A DNA stretch of 64,000 bases from JAPULR01 sp963665075 (GTDB taxonomy: Bacteria; Chloroflexota; Dehalococcoidia; Lucifugimonadales; GCA-2712585): the NCBI GenBank assembly GCA_963665075.1, contig OY762063.1:1054001-1118000 (forward strand), written 5' to 3'. Made by a program: the position numbers and the translations under genes. This document shows positions 18,264-24,681 of this stretch, one piece after another. The notes beneath the pieces were generated by a model. That model was given only the letters and a program-made list of their open reading frames with translations, had not been told where the DNA came from and ran no database searches. Positions within the stretch are counted from its first letter, which is position 1. Each line of letters starts with the position of its first letter.

Positions 18264-19499
18264 ATGGACACGTTTGCGCTTTGCAACGCTAACATCATCG
18301 ACTGCACGGGCAGAGACCCCATTGCCGGCGGAACGCTGGTGGTGAGCGGCGACCGGATTCAGGACGTGGGGGCTGCGGATAGGGTGTCCGTGCCCCGCGG
18401 CGCCCGAATGGTGGACGTGGGAGGCCGGACGGTTATGCCGGGGCTGATGGACGCCCACGCCCACATGGCCCTGCTGGAAGCCAGAATCAGCGAGTACGAG
18501 GACAAGCATCCCGGCGCCATCTTCGCCTACTCGGTGGCGCGGAACATCAAGAACACGCTCATGCAGGGCTACACGACCATCCGCGACACGGGCGGCTGCG
18601 ACTGGAGTTTCAAGGAGTCGGTGACGCGGGGGCTGATTCCGGGGCCGCGGATGTTCGTCAGCAACGGCCCCATTTCGCAAACGGGGGGACACGGCGACCA
18701 CCGGCTGCGCCACGACCGGCGCAGCGAACATCACGACCATCCGCTGATGGCGGGGTCGGCGATTGCCGACGGCGCGGACCAGGTGCGTCTGGCGGCGCGG
18801 GAGCAGTTGCGAAGGGGCGCGGACCAGATAAAGATAATGGCCGGCGGGGGCGCGGCCTCGCCCACGGACGCGGTGGAAGACCCGCAATACACGGTTGAGG
18901 AGCTGGCGGCGGCGGTCTACGAGGCGCGGGCGGTGCGGAAGTACGTGTGCGCCCACGTGTACGTGCCGGAGGGGATTCAGAACTGCATCAAAGCTGGGGT
19001 GCGCTCCATCGAGCACGGCAACTTCATGGACGAAGAATCGGCGTCGATGATGAAGGAGAAGGACCTGTTCCTGGTGCCGACGCTGGCAATCTTCGAGATG
19101 TCCAGCAGGTACGGGCGTGAGAACGGCGCGCCGGAGTCGATGCTTCAGAAGATAAACTCGGTGCGCGACGTGGGCGCCCAGAGCCTGGAGATTGCCCAGT
19201 CCGTGGGGTTGAAGATTGGCTCAGGCTCGGACGTTTTCGGGCCTTACGTGGAAGGCAGGGCATTGTCGCTGGAGCTGCAGGCGAACGTGTTGGGCGCGAT
19301 GGAGAGCCTGATTTGCGCCACCCGCAACAACGCCGAGCTTTTCGGCATCGCCGACGAGGTTGGGACGCTGGAGGCGGGCAAGCTGGCGGACGTGTTGGTT
19401 GTGGACGGAGACCCGCTGGAGGACATCCGCATCCTTCAGAATCAGGAAAACGTGAAGGTGGTGATTCAGTCCGGACGGGTGGTTAAGGGAGAGTTGTAG
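18264..19499 (+). CDS. Amidohydrolase, imidazolonepropionase/prolidase-like
   Basis: This 411-residue metal-dependent hydrolase has His65-x-His67 in LMDAHAHM, a likely carboxylated lysine in QIKIMAGGGAASPTD, metal His residues in CAHVYVPEG and SIEHGN, and the metal Asp in IGSGSDVFG. The GTLEAGKLADVLVVDGDPLE ending is characteristic of the subgroup containing Sgx-type Xaa-Pro carboxypeptidases and aryldialkylphosphatases. ATG 18264 follows GGGGGTG; GTG and TTG starts just upstream are possible. It is flanked by repeat arrays on both sides and so is probably monocistronic. Confidence 0.85.
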   Translation: MDTFALCNANIIDCTGRDPIAGGTLVVSGDRIQDVGAADRVSVPRGARMVDVGGRTVMPGLMDAHAHMALLEARISEYEDKHPGAIFAYSVARNIKNTLMQGYTTIRDTGGCDWSFKESVTRGLIPGPRMFVSNGPISQTGGHGDHRLRHDRRSEHHDHPLMAGSAIADGADQVRLAAREQLRRGADQIKIMAGGGAASPTDAVEDPQYTVEELAAAVYEARAVRKYVCAHVYVPEGIQNCIKAGVRSIEHGNFMDEESASMMKEKDLFLVPTLAIFEMSSRYGRENGAPESMLQKINSVRDVGAQSLEIAQSVGLKIGSGSDVFGPYVEGRALSLELQANVLGAMESLICATRNNAELFGIADEVGTLEAGKLADVLVVDGDPLEDIRILQNQENVKVVIQSGRVVKGEL

Positions 19500-19761
19500 G
19501 GACCAACCTTACCCGCCGCTCGACCCTTCGTCCTTCGACAGGCTCAGGATGAACTCAGGGTGAGCGAGGTTTGGCTCAGCCCTTCACCGCCCCGCCGTGG
19601 ATTCCCGCCTACGCGGGAATGACGGGAGGGGGTGCGGGAATGACGGGAGGGGGTTGCGGGAATGAGGAGGGGGTTGCGGGAATGACGGGAGGGGGTTGCG
19701 GGAATGACGGGAGGGGGTTGCGGGAATGACGGGAGGGGGTTGCGGGAATGACGGGAGGGGG
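19500..19761. repeat. 22-base minisatellite array
   Basis: After an expanded CCTTCGACAGGCTCAGGATGA module (about 19518-19566) and a hairpin TTCCCGCCTACGCGGGAA (about 19602-19619), units of about 22 bases (GGGAATGACGGGAGGGGGTT-GC) repeat six or seven times to 19760, directly abutting the stop codon of the minus-strand thioredoxin gene. One unit lacks part of the core. Confidence 0.88.
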
Positions 19762-20487
19762 TTAGAGGCCCTTGGCCAGTTGGCCCTTCTGCCAGCCGTA
19801 ATCCACGTCGCCGTCGTAGAACTTGTCGGGGTTTTCGACGGCCCATATCTGCTTGCGAATGACGTAGTTGTCCGGTTCCAGAGCGACGCCCTTTCGCCAG
19901 AATGCCAGGGCTTCCTCCACCTGGCCGCGTCCGTATAAATCCATGCCCGCGTCGAAGAGGCGCACGGCCTCGGTGTGAGCGCTTTCGGAGTCGGTGAGGC
20001 TGTCGGAAGGAGGGGAAGTCTCCGACGGCAATCGTCCTGTGTCGGCCCACGTCTCGGCAATTTCCCTGTAGCTGGGCCTGATTACGTCGAAGCCGCCGTA
20101 CTTCCGGTAGCGGATGACGCCGTCTTCGTCGATGAAGATGGCGTTGGGAACGGCCTTGAAGCCGAAGATGCGGCTGAGCGCGTTGTTATGGTCTATGACC
20201 GTTGTGAATTCGGCGCCGGCGGCTTCGACGAAGGGGCGGGCTTTCTCCGCGCCCTGAGCGTCTACGGCTACGGATAGGATTTCTACGTTGTCGGATTGGC
20301 GCTGCTGGTAGAACTGCTGCCAGACTGGCAGCTGGGCGCGGCATCCTCACCAGGAGGCCCACATGAAGACAATCAGCTTCTTTCCCCTGTAGCCGGTCAG
20401 TGAGATTTCTTCGCCGTCCAGAGACGGCAGGATGAAGTCAGGGGATATGTCTCCGACTTTGGGGTAGCCGGTTGCGATGGTGGTCAT
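19762..20487 (-). CDS. TlpA/ResA-like thioredoxin with in-frame UGA: probable selenoprotein
   Basis: Reading from ATG 20487 (AAAGGAGA six bases upstream) the frame encodes a ResA/TlpA-like domain: VGDISPDFILPSLDGEEISL, then LIVFMWASW, a TGA at 20349-20347, and GCRAQLPVWQQFYQQ. The frame continues to TAA at 19764, giving 241 residues with the TGA as residue 47. It occupies the first redox position, so the active site reads WASW-U-G-C. The cis-proline region is intact (FGFKAVPNAIFIDEDG), and about 95 residues of helical, TPR-like tail follow. A hairpin follows the TGA at the right distance for a bacterial SECIS. I recall described ResA-like selenoproteins with a WAxxUGC motif; this fits. The alternative is a nonsense mutation, which the intact 3' part argues against. 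No selA, selB or selC is in the window. Confidence 0.82.
20316..20332 (-). promoter_or_regulatory. SECIS-like hairpin 14 bases after the UGA
   Basis: On the minus strand GCTGCCA-GTC-TGGCAGC forms a perfect 7-bp stem with a small loop containing G and U, starting 14 bases after the UGA. Bacterial SECIS elements are stem-loops just downstream of the UGA with a G and U in or near the apical loop; the E. coli fdhF element has a similar GCAGGUCUGC apex. The upper stem could open one or two pairs to give a larger loop. It lies fully within coding sequence. Confidence 0.6.
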
Positions 20488-20573
20488 GGTTGTCTCCTTT
20501 GGGTGGGATTCATTCCATCCATCGTTCTTGCGAGGGAGGGATGGATTCCCGCCTTCGCGGGAATGACGGATGG

Positions 20574-21473
20574 CTAGGGGTGGCCGGGAAGGCCGGGTTT
20601 GTGGGTACGGAGGAGGTATAGGGAGGTGCGGGCGGTGAAGAAGAGGTCGCGGCGGTCCTGACCGCCGAAGGCCAGGTTGGCGGGCACCTCCGGCAGTTTG
20701 ATTGTGCCCAGATGGTTGCCGTCGGGGTCGAAAATCCAGCAGCCGCCCGCGCCGGTGCAGAAGATTTTTCCGTCCACGTCCACCTTCATCCCGTCGGGCA
20801 CGCCGTCCTCGTCGGAGGACATGTCGGCGAAGATGCGATTGTTGGTCAGGGAGCCGTCGGATTCCACGTCGAAGGCGCGGATGAACTGGTTGGGGAAGGC
20901 TTCAGCGCGTTCCTTTTTGTGGATAAGGGGGTCGTAGATGCGGCTGATGGCGACGTACATGGTCTGCTCGTCGGGAGAGAATGCGAGGCCGTTGGGGTAC
21001 TCGCACTCGTCGGTGGCGACGGAGAGGTCGCCGTCGTTGGAAATCATCATCACGCCGGCGAAGTCCAGTTCGCGGTCTTCGACGGGCAGACGTCCGGCGG
21101 GGTCGGTGAAGTATATCGTCCCGTCGGAGCGACATACCACGTCGTTGGGTCGATTCAGACGCTTGCCTTCGTAGCTGCTGGCGATGTCCACCCACGTGCC
21201 GTCGTCCTCCTTGCGGGTGACGCGGCGGCGTCCGCCTTCGCACATGATGAGCCGTCCCTGCTTGTCAAAAGTTGTGCCGTTGCCCTCGCCGGTGTCGCGC
21301 CGGACGATTTGGGTCCCGGTGCGTCGGCTCCAACGCAGATGAAGGTTGCGGCGCAGGTCAACGAAGTAGATGAAGCCGTCGGGCCCCCACAAAGGGCCTT
21401 CGGTGAATCGGAAGCCGGTGCAGGCCATCTCCGGGTAGGTGGTTTCCAGGATGTGGGAGAGGTGTTCGTTCAA
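20574..21473 (-). CDS. SMP-30/gluconolactonase-like beta-propeller hydrolase
   Basis: This protein of about 299 residues has the SMP-30/Gluconolactonase fold, a six-bladed calcium-dependent propeller that hydrolyses lactones. Typical blocks are FTEGPLWGPDGFIYFVDL (metal Glu), NRPNDVVCRSDGTIYFTD (metal Asn, family signature), YPNGLAFSPDEQTMYVA (metal Asn) and DGVPDGMKVDVDGKIFCTG (metal Asp). TTG at 21473 with AAGGAG five bases upstream is preferred; a start 11 codons further up lacks such a site. It is transcribed toward the selenoprotein gene, with a single hairpin repeat (about 20541-20558) between. Confidence 0.87.
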   Translation of the reverse strand: MNEHLSHILETTYPEMACTGFRFTEGPLWGPDGFIYFVDLRRNLHLRWSRRTGTQIVRRDTGEGNGTTFDKQGRLIMCEGGRRRVTRKEDDGTWVDIASSYEGKRLNRPNDVVCRSDGTIYFTDPAGRLPVEDRELDFAGVMMISNDGDLSVATDECEYPNGLAFSPDEQTMYVAISRIYDPLIHKKERAEAFPNQFIRAFDVESDGSLTNNRIFADMSSDEDGVPDGMKVDVDGKIFCTGAGGCWIFDPDGNHLGTIKLPEVPANLAFGGQDRRDLFFTARTSLYLLRTHKPGLPGHP

Positions 21474-21563
21474 GGGAACTCCTTGCGGCGTGGTTCGTTG
21501 GTTCAAGGATAGGGGGAAGGGAACGTCATCGTCAACAATGGAGGATTCTGGTAGGATAGGCGG

Positions 21564-22262
21564 ATGTTGGGACCGATTGCGTTGGCGGGGGGCGACGAGT
21601 TTCGCCCCGGATGCAGAAGTATGGACGGGGCGCTGCTGAAGTTGGGCGCCTCCGAGAGTCCGTCGGTGTTGGTGATTCCGACGGCGGCAGCGGCGGAGGG
21701 CAGGCCGGATTTGGCGGCGGCCAACGGCGTCGTATACTTTTCAAGCCTTGGGGCGCAGGCCATGCCGCTGATGGTGGTCGACGCCGAGGAAGCGAACGTG
21801 CCGGAGTTGGAGGTGGCGTTGGAGGGTATTTCGCACGTCTACTTTTCGGGGGGAAGTCCCGACTATTTGTTGGGAGTGTTGAGGGGTTCGCTGCTGCTGG
21901 AGACGATATTGGAATGGCTACGGGAGGGCGGGGTGCTGGCGGGTTCCAGCGCGGGCGCGATGGTGATGGGGGAGTGGATGCGGCCGCCGAGAAGCGGGCG
22001 GTGGGTTGAGGGGTTGGGGATTTGCCCCGGCGTGGGCGTGCTGCCCCACCACGAGGGACGAGACCCGGAGGAGGTTGCGGCGAACCTGAAAGGCGCGCTG
22101 CCGGCGGGAATCGACGTTTTGGGAATTGACGCTCAGAGCGGGTGTGTTTTGAGGGAGGGACGATGGGAAGTGTTGGGCGAGGGGAATGTAACGTTGTATC
22201 GCGGCGATAGGTGGAGGCGATACGGGCCGGGTTCTCTTTTCGACGCCGGCGCCGCGCGTTGA
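21564..22262 (+). CDS. Peptidase S51-like (dipeptidase E/cyanophycinase) protein
   Basis: This 232-residue protein shows the S51 pattern: IALAGGDEFRPG at the start, PSVLVIPTAAAAEG, VYFSGGSPDYLL, and the nucleophile elbow GVLAGSSAGAMVMGE (Gly-x-Ser-x-Gly). The family comprises serine peptidases acting on Asp-X dipeptides or cyanophycin and many of unknown substrate. It is shorter than cyanophycinases and closest to small cyanophycinase-like hydrolases. The M20 peptidase gene follows after 57 bases on the same strand, suggesting a peptide or amide salvage pair. Confidence 0.82.
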   Translation: MLGPIALAGGDEFRPGCRSMDGALLKLGASESPSVLVIPTAAAAEGRPDLAAANGVVYFSSLGAQAMPLMVVDAEEANVPELEVALEGISHVYFSGGSPDYLLGVLRGSLLLETILEWLREGGVLAGSSAGAMVMGEWMRPPRSGRWVEGLGICPGVGVLPHHEGRDPEEVAANLKGALPAGIDVLGIDAQSGCVLREGRWEVLGEGNVTLYRGDRWRRYGPGSLFDAGAAR

Positions 22263-22319
22263 AGCGGATTCGCGTCCGCAAGAGAATGGAATCGCATCAT
22301 AAATAAGGGAGGCCATCCA

Positions 22320-23678
22320 ATGTCCCAGCTTAATTCGTTGTTGAGCCAGGTGGACCGGAACTTCGACGAGCTTCTGAATCTTCATCGCGAACTGGTGCGG
22401 ATTCCGTCCGTCAACACGGGATTCATGCCCACGGGCAACGAGACGGCGGCGGCGGACTACTGCCGCGATTGGCTGGGGCATAGGGGGATTTCGTCGGAAA
22501 TCATTGAATCGGACAAGGATAGGGGCAACCTCATCGCGCAGATGCCCGGCGCGTCGGGGGAGAACAAGCTGCTGCTGATGTCGCATCTGGACGTGGTGCC
22601 GGTGGAGGACGCCGCGAAGTGGGACTACGATCCCTTCGGCGCGGAGGTGGACGCCGGGCGGGTCTTCGGACGAGGAGCGTCGGACTGCAAGGGGTTGCTG
22701 GCGTGTCAGATGATGGCGATGAGCCTGTTGCAGCGCAACGGCGTGCAGCTTTCGGACAATCTGGTGTTGGCGTCGGGGGCCGACGAGGAGAGCGGCGGGC
22801 GGTACGGCTTCGGCTGGCTGGCGAAGAACCACCCGGAGAAGATTCGCGCGCCGCTGGCCGTCAACGAAGGGGGTGGGACGCACCTGAACGTGGCGGGGGC
22901 GACGACGTACCTGCTGGGCGTGGGGGAGAAGGGGCGGCTGGAGGTGAAGCTGGACGTCAAGGGCACAAGCGCCCACGCTTCGACGCCTTGGCTGGGGGAC
23001 AACGCGAACTTCAAGGTGGCGGAGATTCTGAAGCGTCTGGAGGCATACGAGGCGGAGCGGGACACTTCTTCGTCCATCTTCAACTACCTCTCGAGCATGG
23101 CTATAGAGGACGTGGCGACGCCGGAGAACGTGGACGCGATTATCGAGGAGGTGGGCAGCCGCAACCGGCAGCTGGGTTCGATTCTGCGGGCGCTATCCCG
23201 AATGACTCTGACTCCGACGATGATTGAGGGCGGAATCAAGTCCAACAGCGTGCCGGAGATGTGCCGGATTACGTGCGACGTGCGGACGCTTCCCCACCAG
23301 GACGACGGGTATACCCGCAGCGAGTTGGAGGGGATTCTGGAGGGGATTGATGGCGTGGCGATAGACATCGACTACATGGCGGTGCCGAACAGTTCCGACT
23401 TCGAGACGGACTTTGCCCGGCGCATCAGGGAGGCGACGAGCCTGAGCCTGGACAGGCAGGACCTGAACTGGATACCTTCGATTTCGACGGGGTTCACGGA
23501 TTCCAGGTTCCTGCGTCCGCTGGGGACGGTGACTTATGGGTTCAGCGGCTCCCACCCGGAGGACGATCCGATGCTGGACCACGTGCACGGCACGAACGAG
23601 TCCATCGGGGTGAAGAGCCTGGTCAGCGGTACGAAGATAATGCTGGCGCTGGCCTATGACATGCTGGCGGCGAAGTAG
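22320..23678 (+). CDS. M20-family metallopeptidase (ArgE/DapE/ACY1-like)
   Basis: This 452-residue di-zinc hydrolase removes acyl groups or cleaves dipeptides. Metal and catalytic motifs are visible: LLMSHLDVVP (His and catalytic Asp), VFGRGASDCKG (bridging Asp), ASGADEESGG (Glu pair) and, near the end, DHVHGTNES (His). A lid/dimerisation domain lies about residues 195-330, beginning GEKGRLEVKLDVKGTSAHAS. It follows the S51-like gene and is the last gene before the small-RNA array. Confidence 0.9.
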   Translation: MSQLNSLLSQVDRNFDELLNLHRELVRIPSVNTGFMPTGNETAAADYCRDWLGHRGISSEIIESDKDRGNLIAQMPGASGENKLLLMSHLDVVPVEDAAKWDYDPFGAEVDAGRVFGRGASDCKGLLACQMMAMSLLQRNGVQLSDNLVLASGADEESGGRYGFGWLAKNHPEKIRAPLAVNEGGGTHLNVAGATTYLLGVGEKGRLEVKLDVKGTSAHASTPWLGDNANFKVAEILKRLEAYEAERDTSSSIFNYLSSMAIEDVATPENVDAIIEEVGSRNRQLGSILRALSRMTLTPTMIEGGIKSNSVPEMCRITCDVRTLPHQDDGYTRSELEGILEGIDGVAIDIDYMAVPNSSDFETDFARRIREATSLSLDRQDLNWIPSISTGFTDSRFLRPLGTVTYGFSGSHPEDDPMLDHVHGTNESIGVKSLVSGTKIMLALAYDMLAAK

Positions 23679-23710
23679 GGGACGCCGGAGGGACAGAGCG
23701 GAATAAATGG

Positions 23711-23821
23711 TTGACAGGATATATCCAGATTGGTACCATAACTAAACGGTACCGCGGTACCACTTTCTCCCCGTCCGCAGCGGCTATGGTGTGAATCGTA
23801 GCACCCGGGCGGGTGTTTTTT
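23711..23821 (+). ncRNA. Small RNA unit 1 (promoter, GNRA hairpin, terminator)
   Basis: TTGACA (23711-23716), 17 bases and TACCAT (23734-23739) form a promoter. Transcription would begin near 23746. The RNA contains CCCGTCCG (23770-23777) pairing with CGGGCGGG (23806-23813, one G-U pair), inside which GCTATGGT-GTGA-ATCGTAGC forms an 8-bp stem with a GNRA-type loop. A T6 run at 23816-23821 completes an intrinsic terminator. Compared with units 2 and 3 it has an extra stretch with GGTACCGCGGTACC between promoter and hairpin. No open frame is present. Confidence 0.65.
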
Positions 23822-23856
23822 ATGCAGAGTTCCGGGTTTGGGATTGAATAGATAGG

Positions 23857-23952
23857 TTGACAGGGGTCAATTTAGGCATTACCATATTGATCACTTCCTC
23901 CCCGTCCGCTCGTTTATGATGTAAATCATATTCACCGGGCGGGTGTTTTTTT
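23857..23952 (+). ncRNA. Small RNA unit 2 (promoter, GNRA hairpin, terminator)
   Basis: TTGACA (23857-23862), 17 bases and TACCAT (23880-23885) form the promoter. From about 23892 the RNA would begin CACTTCCTCCCCGTCCG, with CCCGTCCG (23901-23908) pairing to CGGGCGGG (23936-23943). The inner stem is TATGAT-GTAA-ATCATA with a GNRA loop. T7 (23946-23952) follows. The unit begins 146 bases after unit 1. Relative to unit 1 the inner stem changes at paired positions and keeps pairing. Confidence 0.7.
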
Positions 23953-23986
23953 GCAGAGTTTCTGGGTGTAACTTTCTACCCAAGGC

Positions 23987-24081
23987 TTGACGAGAACGAT
24001 TTCAGGCATTATCATAATAATCACTTCCGCCCCGTCCGAACAGTCGTGATGTAAATTGCGACCCCGGGCGGGTGTTTTTTT
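23987..24081 (+). ncRNA. Small RNA unit 3 (promoter, GNRA hairpin, terminator) abutting the NYN gene
   Basis: TTGACG (23987-23992), 17 bases and TATCAT (24010-24015) form the promoter. CCCGTCCG (24031-24038) pairs with CGGGCGGG (24065-24072); the inner stem is TCGTGAT-GTAA-ATTGCGA, again with a GNRA loop and compensating changes. The T7 run (24075-24081) is followed immediately by the ATG of the NYN nuclease gene, so this unit is either a separate RNA or the leader and attenuator of that mRNA. Units start 130 bases apart (2 to 3). Confidence 0.7.
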
Positions 24082-24681
24082 ATGCGTACCATAGTATTCA
24101 TTGACGGTCAAAACCTGTATCACTTGGCCAAGAAGGCTTGGGGTTCCAGAGAATCACCTGCCTATATCTGGCCGAGCTATGACGTTGATAAGCTGGCCAA
24201 TGCTCTGGTCAACACAGTAAGCGGACGTACCCTTGTCGAGATTCGCTTCTACACGGGCGTTCCTAATCCAAAAGCTGGGTCTAAGCAGGCGTTTTGGGAT
24301 GGCTTTTGGTCAAACAAGATGAGGCGTCTGCAAAGGCAGGGCATCTACGTCTACAGAGGTCGGATTAACATAGGTGGGCAGGAGAAGGGCGTGGACGTTA
24401 GCCTGTCCATAGACTTGATTCAGGCTACCCACGAACGCCGGTATGAGACCGCGATAATCGTCAGTCAGGACTCGGACTTCGGCCCGGCAGTGCGCCTGGC
24501 GAAGCAGATAGCCAAGGATCAGGGGAGAATGCTCGCGTTTGAATCAGCCTTTCCCGTCGGCTCGGGGGGCCAATCCCACAGAGGCGTCCCCGGCACCACC
24601 TGGCGTCCGATAGACAAGTCTACCTACGACGCCTGCCAGGATCCCCGGGACTACCGCCCCAGGAAAATCCCCGCCGGCTAG
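24082..24681 (+). CDS. NYN-domain (PIN-like) ribonuclease
   Basis: This 199-residue protein is a single NYN/LabA-DUF88 domain, a metal-dependent PIN-like RNase fold. Acidic motifs are visible: MRTIVFIDGQNLYHL (Asp8, Asn11), KGVDVSLSIDLIQA (two Asp) and IIVSQDSDFGPAVRLAK (Asp pair), a full set. A basic C-terminus (RDYRPRKIPAG) follows. The ATG lies directly behind the U run of a terminator and has no clear Shine-Dalgarno sequence other than the GGGCGGGTG stem strand, so translation may depend on opening of that hairpin. Base composition is lower in GC than its neighbours, suggesting acquisition. Its stop overlaps the stop of the convergent helicase gene at CTAG. Confidence 0.85.
   Translation: MRTIVFIDGQNLYHLAKKAWGSRESPAYIWPSYDVDKLANALVNTVSGRTLVEIRFYTGVPNPKAGSKQAFWDGFWSNKMRRLQRQGIYVYRGRINIGGQEKGVDVSLSIDLIQATHERRYETAIIVSQDSDFGPAVRLAKQIAKDQGRMLAFESAFPVGSGGQSHRGVPGTTWRPIDKSTYDACQDPRDYRPRKIPAG

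Noticed and set aside
19762..20031. Separate 89-residue protein starting at 20031
   Set aside because: It is the C-terminal tail of the thioredoxin-like protein that starts at 20487; the upstream frame is continuous apart from the UGA.
23734..23768. Triple GGTACC motifs as a repressor operator
   Set aside because: The three GGTACC sites are present only in RNA unit 1, between promoter and hairpin; without a conserved counterpart in units 2 and 3 I do not call an operator.
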